This document shows positions 14,612 to 23,929 of a DNA stretch of 49,535 nucleotides, one piece after another. Position numbers and translations under genes: made by a program. Source of the stretch: JABMMZ01 sp040386935 (GTDB taxonomy: Bacteria > Bacteroidota > Bacteroidia > NS11-12g > UBA955); NCBI GenBank assembly GCA_040386935.1, contig JAZKEQ010000047.1, positions 1 to 49,535 of the forward strand, in the 5' to 3' direction. The notes beneath the pieces were generated by a model that was not told the origin of the DNA, did not search any database, and was given only the letters and a program-made list of their open reading frames with translations. Position 1 is the stretch's first letter. Every line of letters begins with the position of its first letter.

Positions 14612-16561
14612 ATGAGTGGAAGTATTGATAAAAGTAATTATGACGCAGATAATATTCAGGTATTAGAAGGGTTAGAAGCTGTAAGAAAAAGACCGGCCAT
14701 GTATATTGGCGATGTGGGACCGAAAGGATTACACCATTTGGTGTACGAGGTTGTCGACAACAGTATTGACGAAGCGCTGGCAGGATACGCCAAAAACATC
14801 AATGTATTTATCAATGAAGATAACAGCATCACGGTAGAAGATGACGGAAGGGGAATCCCTACCGGCATGCACCAGAAAGAGCAGCGTTCGGCTTTAGAGG
14901 TTGTAATGACTGTATTGCACGCAGGTGGTAAATTTGATAAAGATACCTACAAAGTATCAGGCGGTTTACACGGTGTGGGTGTGAGTTGTGTGAATGCATT
15001 GTCAACCCATTTAAAAGCGACTGTTTACAGAGAAGGTAAAATTTTTGAACAAGAGTACAGTTGCGGCAAGCCCCTTTACAGCGTTAGAGAAATCGGCACT
15101 ACCGATAAACGCGGTACAACCATCGATTTTACACCGGATGCCACAATTTTTTACAATACTGAGTACAATTTTGATACATTGTGCAACAGATTGAGAGAAC
15201 TTTCTTATCTGAATAAAGGCATTAAATTGATTATCACCGATAAACGTATCATGGAAAATGATGCCTTTAAAACCGAAACATTTCACAGTGAATTGGGTTT
15301 AAAAGAATTCATCTCTTACCTAGACAGTACCCGCGAAAAAATTATTCCAGAACCAATTTATGCAGAAGGCGAAAAACAAGGTATTCCAATTGAAATTGCT
15401 TTCCAATACAATTCTGGTTACAGCGAAAATCTTCACAGTTATGTGAACAACATCAACACCATAGAAGGTGGAACCCACGTTGCAGGTTTCAGAAGAGGCC
15501 TGACACGTACTTTGAAAGCTTATGCTGACAAAGAAGGTTTATTGAAAAATTTGAAATTCGATATCAGTGGCGATGACTTCAGAGAAGGTTTAACAGGCGT
15601 TATTTCTGTAAAAGTTCAGGAGCCACAGTTTGAAGGGCAGACAAAAACAAAGTTGGGTAACAATGATGTAATGGGTGCTGTTGATATATGTGTTGGTGAA
15701 ATTCTGGGCAATTACCTCGAAGAACATCCAAAAGATGCTAAAACCATCGTAAACAAAGTAATATTGGCTGCTACTGCCCGTCACGCTGCTAGAAAAGCAC
15801 GTGAAATGGTGCAAAGAAAAGGCGCAATGAGCGGCATGGGTTTACCGGGTAAATTGAGTGACTGTTCAAGTACAGATCCTGCAAAATGCGAAATCTATCT
15901 GGTAGAGGGTGACTCTGCAGGCGGAACGGCTAAACAAGGTCGCGACAGAAACTACCAGGCCATCATGCCATTGAGAGGTAAAATCCTGAACGTTGAAAAA
16001 GCATTGGAACATAAAATTTACGAAAACGAAGAGATTCGCAATATGTTCACTGCTTTAGGTGTTAAAATAGGTACTGAAACTGATGACAAGGAACTGAATA
16101 TCGAAAAACTGCGTTACCATAAAGTAATTATCATGACCGATGCGGACGTTGACGGTAGTCACATCAGAACACTATTATTAACCTTGTTCTACCGTTACAT
16201 GAAACGCCTGATTGAAGAAGGATATATCTATATTGCTACTCCTCCGTTATACCTCGTTAAAAAAGGCAATAACATGAAATACTGCTGGACAGAAGTACAA
16301 CGTGAAGCAGCTGTTTTAGAAGTTGCCAAAGGAAGTAATCCTGAAACTGTAAACGTACAGCGTTATAAAGGTTTGGGTGAGATGAACTTCGAACAACTTT
16401 GGGAAACTACCATGGACCCTGCAAGAAGAACATTGAAACAAGTAACACTTGACAGTGCTGCAGAAGCTGATCACACATTCAGTATGTTGATGGGTGATGA
16501 AGTACCACCAAGAAGAGAGTTCATTGAGAAAAATGCTAAATACGCAAAAATTGATATCTAA
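14612..16561 (+). CDS. gyrB: DNA gyrase subunit B
   Basis: 649 residues; the ATPase subunit of the gyrase A2B2 complex, which introduces negative supercoils. The GHKL ATPase motifs are YEVVDNSIDEALAGYA and VEDDGRGIP, then SGGLHGVGVSCVNALS. The TOPRIM motifs are EGDSAGG (from Glu432) and DADVDGSH (from Asp510). The C-terminal region has QRYKGLGEMNFEQLWETTMDP. Length and the QRYKGLGEMN form favour GyrB over ParE. It lacks the usual dnaA/recF neighbours. A clean terminator follows at 16579. Confidence 0.96.
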   Translation: MSGSIDKSNYDADNIQVLEGLEAVRKRPAMYIGDVGPKGLHHLVYEVVDNSIDEALAGYAKNINVFINEDNSITVEDDGRGIPTGMHQKEQRSALEVVMTVLHAGGKFDKDTYKVSGGLHGVGVSCVNALSTHLKATVYREGKIFEQEYSCGKPLYSVREIGTTDKRGTTIDFTPDATIFYNTEYNFDTLCNRLRELSYLNKGIKLIITDKRIMENDAFKTETFHSELGLKEFISYLDSTREKIIPEPIYAEGEKQGIPIEIAFQYNSGYSENLHSYVNNINTIEGGTHVAGFRRGLTRTLKAYADKEGLLKNLKFDISGDDFREGLTGVISVKVQEPQFEGQTKTKLGNNDVMGAVDICVGEILGNYLEEHPKDAKTIVNKVILAATARHAARKAREMVQRKGAMSGMGLPGKLSDCSSTDPAKCEIYLVEGDSAGGTAKQGRDRNYQAIMPLRGKILNVEKALEHKIYENEEIRNMFTALGVKIGTETDDKELNIEKLRYHKVIIMTDADVDGSHIRTLLLTLFYRYMKRLIEEGYIYIATPPLYLVKKGNNMKYCWTEVQREAAVLEVAKGSNPETVNVQRYKGLGEMNFEQLWETTMDPARRTLKQVTLDSAAEADHTFSMLMGDEVPPRREFIEKNAKYAKIDI

Positions 16562-16578
16562 TTAATTATAAAAATTCT

Positions 16579-16613
16579 GGAAAGCCCTGACCGAAAAGTC
16601 GGGGCTTTCTTTT
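16579..16613 (+). terminator. Intrinsic terminator after gyrB
   Basis: AAAGCCC-t-GAC, 6-nt loop, GTC-g-GGGCTTT, followed by CTTTTA. The layout (7 pairs, one mismatch, 3 pairs) mirrors the terminator at 11785. Confidence 0.88.
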
Positions 16614-16625
16614 ATCACAACAAAT

Positions 16626-17456
16626 ATGTTAAAAATAGGAGAATTCAACGACCTGACCGCACTTCGTAAAACGAGTGTAGGGATATTTCTGGGTATTGGT
16701 GACGATAACGATGTGCTGTTACCCAACCGCTATGTAACACCAGAAATGAAAATCGGTGACAACATAAAAGTATTTATTTATACCGACTCAGAAGACCGTT
16801 TAGTTGCAACTACTGAGACGCCAAAAGTAACCGTAGGTCATTTTGCTTTTTTGAAAGTAAAAGACAGCAGCCGCATGGGCGCCTTCCTCGATTGGGGATT
16901 ACCAAAAGATTTATTCGTGCCCAGTGGTGAACAAAAACACCCCATGAAACCGGGCAATAGTTATGTCGTGTTTGTATACCTCGATGAACAAAGCAATCGG
17001 CTTGTAGGTTCAAGTAGAATCAGTGAATTTTTAGACAACACGGATGTTGCTTTTGCCAATAATGAAGCTGTTGATTTATTCATTTATGAAAAAACAGATT
17101 TGGGTTACAATGCCATTATCAATGATTATTTCAAAGGCCTTGTTTACAACAATGAAATTTTCAAACCAATCGCTATTGGCACACGCATCGGAGGCTTCAT
17201 TAAGCAAATAAGAGAAGATAAAGCAATTGATCTTTCACTACAGCCACTAGGGTTTCAGAACCTCGAAGAGTCAGCTGAGCAACTATTGCAATACCTCCAA
17301 AAAAACAAAGGTTTTTTAGCATTAACGGACAACAGTTCGCCTGACGATATTTACTCAACTTTACAAATGAGTAAAAAAACATTCAAGCGCGGTATTGGTA
17401 TTTTATACAAACAAAAACGCATCGCATTAAAAGAAAATGGGATTCAACTTTTGTAA
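16626..17456 (+). CDS. S1-domain RNA-binding protein, CvfB family
   Basis: 276 residues. Tandem S1-like OB folds at about 1-60, 65-130 and 140-210 (SVGIFLGI..., MGAFLDWGLPKDLFVP, GFIKQIREDKAIDLSLQP). A winged-helix-like end (SPDDIYSTLQMSKKTFKRGI) is usual for the CvfB/YitL family. CvfB is known as an RNA-binding regulator in Gram-positive bacteria; the role in Bacteroidota is unclear. It starts 13 nt after the gyrB terminator, so it needs its own promoter or read-through. Confidence 0.88.
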   Translation: MLKIGEFNDLTALRKTSVGIFLGIGDDNDVLLPNRYVTPEMKIGDNIKVFIYTDSEDRLVATTETPKVTVGHFAFLKVKDSSRMGAFLDWGLPKDLFVPSGEQKHPMKPGNSYVVFVYLDEQSNRLVGSSRISEFLDNTDVAFANNEAVDLFIYEKTDLGYNAIINDYFKGLVYNNEIFKPIAIGTRIGGFIKQIREDKAIDLSLQPLGFQNLEESAEQLLQYLQKNKGFLALTDNSSPDDIYSTLQMSKKTFKRGIGILYKQKRIALKENGIQLL

Positions 17457-17477
17457 TATTTTACGCTGAATTACGTT

Positions 17478-17485
17478 TACTTTTG
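17478..17485 (+). promoter_or_regulatory. -7 box TACTTTTG for surE
   Basis: Perfect TAnnTTTG with a TTTG 24 nt upstream (17450-17453), a slightly long spacer. It is 6 nt before the ATG at 17492 and overlaps the alternative TTG start. Confidence 0.58.
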
Positions 17486-17491
17486 CAGGAC

Positions 17492-18250
17492 ATGAGTTTA
17501 CCCCTGATATTAATTTCCAATGATGATGGCATCACTGCTCCCGGCATTCGCGTACTCGTAGAAGAAATGGCCAAAATAGGAGAAGTAATTGTTGTTGCTC
17601 CCGACAAGCCACAAAGCGGTATGGGACATGCTATTACTATTACTGATCCACTGCGACTGAAACAATCATTTATTTTTGACAACATACTTGCATACGAATG
17701 CAGCGGCACTCCTGCCGATTGTGTTAAATTGGCTTTGGATAAAATCTGCAAACGCAGACCTGATATCATGGTATCGGGCATTAATCACGGACCGAATTCA
17801 AGTATCAATGTAATATACAGCGGTACTATGAGTGCGGCTGTAGAAGCAGCAGTAGACGGTGTGCAAGCCATTGGATTTTCGCTCAATAATTACAGCATAG
17901 ATGCCGACTTTAATTATGCTCGCCCCTATATCCATCAGATTGTTACTAAAATATTGGAGAAGCCTCTCCCCTACGGCACCTTGCTAAACGTTAATATCCC
18001 CGATACAGCTGACATTAAAGGCATAAGAGTATGTCGCCAAGGCGGAGGAAAATACGCTGAACATTTTGAAGAGCGCATCGATCCGGTTGGCAAACCTTAT
18101 TACTGGATGACCGGTAAATTTGTGAACCTTGAACCCGAAGACAACGACACTGATATTTGGGCCCTTGAGAATGACTACATCAGCGTGGTGCCAACAAAAT
18201 TTGATCTAACTTCTAACAGTGTTATTCAACATATCAGACAAATATTATGA
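17492..18250 (+). CDS. surE: 5'/3'-nucleotidase SurE
   Basis: 252 residues. Metal-dependent nucleoside monophosphate phosphatase of the survival protein E family. Metal ligands are the Asp pair in LILISNDDGITAPGI, and the rest of the active site is in SGINHGPNSSINVIYSGTMS. The open frame reaches a TTG at 17483, but the -7 box covers that codon and SurE proteins start right before the ILxSNDDG strand, so the ATG at 17492 is chosen. It overlaps the next gene by 4 bp (ATGA). Confidence 0.95.
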   Translation: MSLPLILISNDDGITAPGIRVLVEEMAKIGEVIVVAPDKPQSGMGHAITITDPLRLKQSFIFDNILAYECSGTPADCVKLALDKICKRRPDIMVSGINHGPNSSINVIYSGTMSAAVEAAVDGVQAIGFSLNNYSIDADFNYARPYIHQIVTKILEKPLPYGTLLNVNIPDTADIKGIRVCRQGGGKYAEHFEERIDPVGKPYYWMTGKFVNLEPEDNDTDIWALENDYISVVPTKFDLTSNSVIQHIRQIL

Positions 18251-18534
18251 GTTCAAAAAAAGCGATTCTCCTAGGTTTTATTCTGGGTATTGTAACATCA
18301 TTTATTTTATCCATTATTATTTTTTATAGTTCAAATCCCGGAGTTGAAAATGGAGAATTTTTGTCTATTTATGTTAAAAGCAAACTGATAGTACCTGTTG
18401 TAAGCATCTCCTTACTGGCGAATATGGCACTCTTTTTTATCTTTATAAGATTAAACAAAGACAATATCAGCAAAGGATTATTAATAGCTACAATGCTGAT
18501 AGGACTCGGTGTCCTTATTATCCGCCTGGTGTAA
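18247..18534 (+). CDS. Small three-helix membrane protein, unknown
   Basis: 95 residues with three hydrophobic helices: AILLGFILGIVTSFILSIII, then LIVPVVSISLLANMALFFIFI and a C-terminal GLLIATMLIGLGVLIIRLV. Its ATG overlaps the surE stop (ATGA), so it is translated from the surE message. The family is not recognised with certainty. It ends 2 nt before the convergent gene at 18537. Confidence 0.72.
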   Translation: MSSKKAILLGFILGIVTSFILSIIIFYSSNPGVENGEFLSIYVKSKLIVPVVSISLLANMALFFIFIRLNKDNISKGLLIATMLIGLGVLIIRLV

Positions 18535-18536
18535 TT

Positions 18537-20009
18537 TTACTTCGCTTTTATTCTTTTAAGAATGGTGATATTGGTGTCATTCACCACTGCTTTCCAGCGC
18601 CCGCTTTTCAATGAATCGTTTAATAATGTTCTGAACTCTTCTTCAGAAATTGGATAGCAAGTCGGTTCGCTTTTCGACCCTACAATATACTCGGCATCTT
18701 TCACAAAAGGGATTTGATAACAGAAGTCGCGATAGGCCAAATGTGGCTGCATAGGAGACTGTGCGCAAACAACTGCATCGGGTGGAATCAAATCGAAAGC
18801 CGCATGAACTGCTTTTAAATCATAACCGCGATTGTAATGATGTGAGTGATAAAAACGCAACCGATTGTAGTCGTGATAGTAAACATTGTTGTCCATTACT
18901 TTGAAAGTGGCAAAGCCTGCACCTATACAAACTAAAATGGCTGAAGTCAGGCGCATTTTATCTTTTGTCATACTACCTATAACAGTGAATGCTCCTATCG
19001 CGATTATGGCAGCAAACTCAACTGAATAATGACAATCAATACTCCATTTAGTGGCATCATCATTACACATTTTAATGAATAATGGCGATATCAGCATCAC
19101 AATAAAAGCAGGTCGCAGGAACAACAATAACATACCCGACATGAGTGCCAACACATAAAACTCCGTTTTCACCCAATTGTACATGGGCTTACCTGAATGG
19201 TTCACAAATAAACTCATCAATGTATCCAACGGATGAGTAATGATATGTTTAAAAGCAGAATTGATATCGCTGCCCAATACCGAATATTTAAAATGATCGT
19301 ATCGCCCTGAATGCGCCAGTGCCGGCATAATAACTTTCACAAGCAACAAAAAATAGCCGACTGAGAACAGTGCTGAAAACATCAGTAATACAACCTTCCG
19401 TCTATCCTTTCTGTATTCCAGCATCAAACCCAAACAGATAAAGAAACACCAGAGTGAAATGGTTTCTTTCGCTATTACCATGAACAATAACAGCAGCGAA
19501 AATTTAACAAAGCTGCCTTTATCAATATAATAAAACAACCAAGGGGCAATCATTGCAGCTACAACATTGCTATGATAGTCGAAAGACAAAGCTGCAAAAC
19601 CACCAAAAAACAAGTGAAAACACAACATACCCCAAATAGCTAAACGCTTATCGGCAAAGCGATGTAGCACATAGGCATACACACCCCAAGCACCTATTAC
19701 AATAGCTGCTATCTGTACGATTAACAATGTATACTGACCGAATAAATAACTGAGTGGCGCAAACACCATCAGGTACAAATCAAAATGGTCTGATAACAAA
19801 TTTTCGGGGTTGTATTTAAAAACGGTGGCGTCATTCCATTGAAACCGAGCATAGTCATAAATGGCATTTGTAAATACACCAAGGTCGAGGGCAAATGTGC
19901 GAAAGCAATAATGGTTAAAGAATACAATGAGACTATAGACCGTAATAAAGATTAAAGACACGCTGATTCCCCAGCGATGATTGGTCCAAAGTGTCCTTAA
20001 TTTTTTCAT
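18537..20009 (-). CDS. DUF2079 polytopic membrane protein
   Basis: 490 residues with about ten transmembrane segments. The N-terminal region ALDLGVFTNAIYDYARFQW and the following NPENLLSDHFDLYLMVFAPL are typical of DUF2079, a family related to GT-C membrane glycosyltransferases. The periplasmic loops and a soluble C-terminus (about 390-490) follow. Substrate unknown. A -7 box TATATTTG at 20021-20028 lies 11 nt before the start. Confidence 0.82.
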   Translation of the reverse strand: MKKLRTLWTNHRWGISVSLIFITVYSLIVFFNHYCFRTFALDLGVFTNAIYDYARFQWNDATVFKYNPENLLSDHFDLYLMVFAPLSYLFGQYTLLIVQIAAIVIGAWGVYAYVLHRFADKRLAIWGMLCFHLFFGGFAALSFDYHSNVVAAMIAPWLFYYIDKGSFVKFSLLLLFMVIAKETISLWCFFICLGLMLEYRKDRRKVVLLMFSALFSVGYFLLLVKVIMPALAHSGRYDHFKYSVLGSDINSAFKHIITHPLDTLMSLFVNHSGKPMYNWVKTEFYVLALMSGMLLLFLRPAFIVMLISPLFIKMCNDDATKWSIDCHYSVEFAAIIAIGAFTVIGSMTKDKMRLTSAILVCIGAGFATFKVMDNNVYYHDYNRLRFYHSHHYNRGYDLKAVHAAFDLIPPDAVVCAQSPMQPHLAYRDFCYQIPFVKDAEYIVGSKSEPTCYPISEEEFRTLLNDSLKSGRWKAVVNDTNITILKRIKAK

Positions 20010-20020
20010 TTATTTCGTTA

Positions 20021-20028
20021 CAAATATA
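20021..20028 (-). promoter_or_regulatory. -7 box TATATTTG for the DUF2079 gene
   Basis: Perfect TAnnTTTG on the minus strand, 11 nt before the ATG at 20009, in a 56-bp divergent gap. A weaker TAAATTCG at 20049-20056 may serve the plus-strand gene. Confidence 0.55.
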
Positions 20029-20065
20029 CTTTTAGAATCCATATCTGTTAAATTCGCAGTAATAA

Positions 20066-20959
20066 TTGGCTATTAAAATTTCCAAGGGCGTAAAATTAAT
20101 GTTGATTGCAGGCTTTTCGTTTGCGTGGATGAATGCCTGTGTGAAATTTATTGGCTATATCCCTGTTTTTGAAGTCATATTGTTCAGAGCTGGTATTACT
20201 TTAGTTATCAGCTATCTCATACTCAAAAAAAAGAAAGTGAACCCCTGGGGCACTCATCATAAATTTTTAATTGCCCGTGGATTGTTTGGTGCTGGTGGAC
20301 TGGTGTGTTTTTTCTACACACTCCAACAAATGGCCTTAGCCAATGCGATTGTGATTCATTATCTCAGTCCTATTTTCACCACATTGATTGCCATGTTTTT
20401 TTTAAATGAAAAAGTAAGGGTGATTCAGTGGTTGTCATTTGCTATATCATTTACAGGGGTTGTGATGGTAAAAGGCTTCTCGAATGTCAGCACTTTCGAT
20501 TTCATGGCCGGTATACTCGGTGCCTTATTTACAGGTTTGGCCTATAATGCCATTCGCAACATGAAAGACAAAGAAGATGCAGATGTTATCATATTTTATC
20601 AGCCGCTTGTGGCCCTACCCCTGGTAATTATTTACTTCTTCATTTTTCCTGAACACCTCATTATGCCTAAACGGGCACTCGATTGGTTCTTTTTGATAGC
20701 AACAGGCATCTTTACTCAGATAGGCCAATATTACATCACCCGGGCTTACCAGGCAGATACAGCGGCAAGAGTCAGCAGTGTGAGTTATGTTGGCATTATA
20801 TGGGGCGTACTGATGGGTAAATTCATTTTTGACGACAGTTATCCGGCAGATGTTTTAATAGGTATGGCCGTGGTATTACTCGGCATTATTCTCAACCTGA
20901 ATGCATTGAAATTTACAAATAAACTGAAGTCTTTAAAACAGTTGCTGGCAGATGACTGA
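20066..20959 (+). CDS. EamA-family (DMT superfamily) transporter
   Basis: 297 residues, ten predicted helices in two EamA repeats (about 5-140 and 150-285). The first repeat contains FSFAWMNACVKFIG and VIVHYLSPIFTTL-like segments. The second has GITTQIGQYY-like and SSVSYVGIIWGVLMG stretches. Substrate unknown; metabolite export is the usual role. The start is a TTG right after tandem stop codons; the ATG at 20099 is the alternative. A MarR regulator follows 77 bp downstream. Confidence 0.85.
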   Translation: MAIKISKGVKLMLIAGFSFAWMNACVKFIGYIPVFEVILFRAGITLVISYLILKKKKVNPWGTHHKFLIARGLFGAGGLVCFFYTLQQMALANAIVIHYLSPIFTTLIAMFFLNEKVRVIQWLSFAISFTGVVMVKGFSNVSTFDFMAGILGALFTGLAYNAIRNMKDKEDADVIIFYQPLVALPLVIIYFFIFPEHLIMPKRALDWFFLIATGIFTQIGQYYITRAYQADTAARVSSVSYVGIIWGVLMGKFIFDDSYPADVLIGMAVVLLGIILNLNALKFTNKLKSLKQLLADD

Positions 20960-20965
20960 GTTTTC

Positions 20966-20991
20966 TTTATTAATTTTAACTTTTTAATAAA
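20966..20991. promoter_or_regulatory. Inverted repeat before the MarR gene, possible operator
   Basis: TTTATTAA (20966-20973), a 10-nt spacer and TTAATAAA (20984-20991): a perfect 8-bp inverted repeat between the transporter stop and the marR promoter box. Autoregulation by MarR proteins through nearby palindromes is common. It could instead be a weak AT hairpin. Confidence 0.35.
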
Positions 20992-21015
20992 AGAATTCAA
21001 ATCAATCTTTATTCT

Positions 21016-21023
21016 TACATTTG
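21016..21023 (+). promoter_or_regulatory. -7 box TACATTTG for the MarR gene
   Basis: Perfect TAnnTTTG, 13 nt before the ATG at 21037. Confidence 0.55.
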
Positions 21024-21036
21024 TGATACCGAAGCA

Positions 21037-21477
21037 ATGGAAAAGCTTAACGATATTCTTTTTTATAACATTGATAAATCTATCCGCACTTACAGGGTAT
21101 TTGCCCAAAAAGAATTGCGCAAACAGGGATTTAAAATGACCATCGATCAGTGGCTAATCATTAAATGTATTATGGAAAACCCTAACATCAGTCAGCAAGA
21201 ACTGGGTGAAAGGGTGTTTAAGGATAATGCCTCAGTTACCCGAATCATTGAATTATTGGTGAAGAACAAATACCTGAGTCGTAAACCTCATAAAACAGAT
21301 CGCAGAAGAACCATGCTGATAGTAAGTAACGAGGCTAAAACAATTATAGCCGACATGCACGAGGTGGTGTTGCGCAACAGAGCTGTCGCCTTAAAAAACA
21401 TCAGCAATGAGGATGTTAAACTGGTGAACAAAGTACTGCTTGGCATCATCACAAATTGCAACGATTTCGAAGAATAA
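21037..21477 (+). CDS. MarR-family transcriptional regulator
   Basis: 146 residues with a winged helix-turn-helix. The recognition region is NISQQELGERVFKDNASVTRIIELL and the wing is SRKPHKTDRRRTML, both standard for MarR (the D-x-R-x-x wing is intact). The helical dimerisation ends are present. The ligand is unknown. The neighbouring EamA transporter is a plausible target, as MarR/transporter pairs are common. Confidence 0.92.
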   Translation: MEKLNDILFYNIDKSIRTYRVFAQKELRKQGFKMTIDQWLIIKCIMENPNISQQELGERVFKDNASVTRIIELLVKNKYLSRKPHKTDRRRTMLIVSNEAKTIIADMHEVVLRNRAVALKNISNEDVKLVNKVLLGIITNCNDFEE

Positions 21478-21921
21478 ATTCCGGCAATCATTCTTATTTC
21501 TTTCCAGTTGATTTAAATGGTACTCACCCTCTAAATAATCTGATAAAGAAAATCAACATGACCCATAGCAACAGCAATATTTTTTTACTTTCAAACATCT
21601 GCTCAACTCATACTTGTTTCAAATCTCCAATAATTACACCTTATTGATACAAATATAATTGATATATCAAATAAATGATATTTACCCTTTCAAATTTGGT
21701 CGAAAAGGCAAAAAATAAATTACAACAAATTGATTTTTTGGCTATTAAAAAAACATATTCATGCTTTTACATTCCTCTTCACTTCTCTAAAATCATAAAT
21801 TTATTTAAAAAAAAGAGGTTGTATTTGTGTTTAAATTTACTTCAAAAATAAAATTGTACTTTCTTCTATCCATGCATGCAGCGTATATTGCATTGATGTG
21901 TCTTATACTGCATAATATTCA
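21478..21921. other. AT-rich gap between marR and the ECF sigma gene
   Basis: 444 bp without a convincing gene. An open frame of 63 codons that overlaps the marR stop shows no domain and uses an unlikely codon mix. Visible elements are a perfect 12-bp palindrome TTGATATATCAA (21659-21670) and long A/T runs. No TAnnTTTG box was found close to the sigma gene, and no terminator or RNA gene is evident. Confidence 0.5.
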
Positions 21922-22488
21922 TTGAAAGAGGAAGACATTATAAAAGGTTGTATCGCCAATGAGCGCAACGCTCAGGAAACACTCTACAGGACTTACTCAT
22001 CCCGTATGTTCGGTGTATGTCTCCGCTATGCCCCAAACAGAGATGTAGCACACGACATGTTGCAGGAGGGGTTTATCAAGGTATTTCAGAACCTTATCAA
22101 CTTTAAGGGACAGTCAGCCCTCAGCTCGTGGATGCACCGTATTTTTATGACCACGGCCATCAACTATTTACAACGAAAACTTAAGACACAATTTGAAGTA
22201 AGTCTGAATGAAAGTATTACTGAAAGGGATGCGGATGATATTTCTGAAGAAGAAAAAGACCATTGGCTCAATCACATCAGTACCCATGAAGCGCTTGATA
22301 TGGTGCAACAATTGCCGGAAAAATACAGACTGATTATTAACCTATATGCCATAGAAAAACTGAAACACGATGAAATCAGTGTACTGCTCAATATTTCTGA
22401 AAGCAGTTCGCGCTCACAGTTATCAAGAGCACGCAAATTATTGTCTGAAATGTTGCAATTAAAATTAAAAAGAAAACTTGGATTATGA
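21922..22488 (+). CDS. ECF-type RNA polymerase sigma factor
   Basis: 188 residues. Region 2 contains QETLYRTYSSRMFGVCLRY and DMLQEGFIKVFQNL. Region 4 has LPEKYRLIINLYAIEKLKHDEIS followed by LLNISESSSRSQLSRARKLL, the -35 reading helix-turn-helix. The start is TTG; an in-frame stop lies three codons upstream and no ATG precedes region 2. The next gene begins inside its last four codons, so the two are coupled. It probably controls envelope functions together with the downstream membrane protein. Confidence 0.94.
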   Translation: MKEEDIIKGCIANERNAQETLYRTYSSRMFGVCLRYAPNRDVAHDMLQEGFIKVFQNLINFKGQSALSSWMHRIFMTTAINYLQRKLKTQFEVSLNESITERDADDISEEEKDHWLNHISTHEALDMVQQLPEKYRLIINLYAIEKLKHDEISVLLNISESSSRSQLSRARKLLSEMLQLKLKRKLGL

Positions 22489-23929
22489 ATTGAATCATAT
22501 CGATGAATTTTTATCCGACAAACTTGCAATGTTTGAGGAAATGCCTGATGATTCAGCAATGGCCGGGTTATTTGACAAACTTCCTGCTGCATTTGAACAC
22601 CCTATTGACAATGCATTGTACCGCCATTTGTCTAAGGCTGAATTCTCACCTGAATTATATGTACCCCTCGCTGCACAACACCCCATAGATACAGGCTTAT
22701 CAAATGCGCTACTGCAACTTGATGTACAACCCCAAGATAGCTGGCAGGCAATTGCCGGTCTACTACCTGAACAAAAGAAAAAAAACAGAAAAGTCATTTA
22801 TTGGATAATTGCTCTACTTATCGCAGTAGTTTCTGCAGCTACTTACTCATCGATTCAATCAAAAAAATCAAATGGGGCAATGATCAATGCAGTGGCTCAA
22901 AGTTATCAAAACCTGATGCCTGAAACTCCGTCTATCTACAATCAAAATACAGCATCTCAGAAAGCGACAAATGAACTAACCTTTGCCAATCAAACTAAAC
23001 AAATGAGCACCGGTATCGCCAGATTGAGACGTTTTCTGAAAAGTATGAATGACCCCAACCGCAAGCGCTTATTATTTGAATCAATCGACAACATAACGGG
23101 TGCATCAGTATTGGAAGAAAGCCCTTACCTTACTATCCATCCTATAACCAAACTATTCAACAGAACAATACCTGATGAAATATCATTAATTCCTGTAAAA
23201 TCTGATTCGTATTTCAAGAAAAGATTGAGTCCTTTTTCCATCACTTTATCAGCAGGTGCCATCAACGACCACACAATAAACGACAAAATAAGCAGTGACA
23301 AAGTACATCGCGATGCTGCGTCTCTATTCAGTAATGCTACCGGAAAAAACAACAAGGGATTTATTCTCAACCTCCAATTCGGTTATCGCATATTGCCTCG
23401 TGTCACTTTTAAAGTGGGCGTAAATCTTGTTCAAACAAAAGTGTCGCCATCCATCAATTACACCTATACCGACATTCCGATTTATGATTCAGCTACGGGT
23501 GCTATTTTGGGATACTACAAACGGTCGGTCAGCAACTCAACTCAACTGAACGAAACCACCCCTGTAACTAACACAACCATTAATTCACCTGTACAAATCG
23601 GGTATCAATTATTTGAGACAAATCGCTTTGCAGTGTGGGTTGAAGGTGGCACCAACATTAATTTAAAAGCAAAACTCAATTCGGATCTCTTTAATTTTAA
23701 AAACGAAAAAATGGCTCAGGCACAAAAAACAAAAGCCATGACATTTTCTCCCAATATGGCTTTCAGTATCCGCTATCGCTACTTACCAAATCTACAACTG
23801 ATGGCACAATTGCAACTGAATTACCAGCAAAAGAAATACTACATCGACTCTTATCATTTCACTAAAACTGAATTGAGTCCTATGATAAACTTTGGCATTA
23901 TTTACCACCCTTTGATACGAAAAAAATGA
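22478..23929 (+). CDS. Anti-sigma-like protein fused to a predicted outer-membrane barrel domain
   Basis: 483 residues. An acidic, soluble N-terminus (about 1-105) is followed by a single membrane helix (VIYWIIALLIAVVSAATYS, about 108-126) and a periplasmic linker. The C-terminal 240 residues carry alternating beta strands like small outer-membrane barrels (FILNLQFGYRILPRVTFKVGV, LMAQLQLNYQQKKYY). The position right after an ECF sigma gene, with an 11-bp overlap, fits an anti-sigma role. No zinc-binding ZAS motif is seen. The TTG at 22478 is the start. How one chain spans both membranes is unclear. Confidence 0.72.
   Translation: MDYELNHIDEFLSDKLAMFEEMPDDSAMAGLFDKLPAAFEHPIDNALYRHLSKAEFSPELYVPLAAQHPIDTGLSNALLQLDVQPQDSWQAIAGLLPEQKKKNRKVIYWIIALLIAVVSAATYSSIQSKKSNGAMINAVAQSYQNLMPETPSIYNQNTASQKATNELTFANQTKQMSTGIARLRRFLKSMNDPNRKRLLFESIDNITGASVLEESPYLTIHPITKLFNRTIPDEISLIPVKSDSYFKKRLSPFSITLSAGAINDHTINDKISSDKVHRDAASLFSNATGKNNKGFILNLQFGYRILPRVTFKVGVNLVQTKVSPSINYTYTDIPIYDSATGAILGYYKRSVSNSTQLNETTPVTNTTINSPVQIGYQLFETNRFAVWVEGGTNINLKAKLNSDLFNFKNEKMAQAQKTKAMTFSPNMAFSIRYRYLPNLQLMAQLQLNYQQKKYYIDSYHFTKTELSPMINFGIIYHPLIRKK

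Noticed and set aside
14612..16561. ParE (topoisomerase IV) instead of GyrB
   Set aside because: Length and the motif YKGLGEMNFEQLWETTMDP fit GyrB better; a certain split would need a tree with both paralogues.
21456..21647. 63-codon open frame after marR
   Set aside because: Overlaps the marR end, has no domain, no promoter box and no plausible start context.
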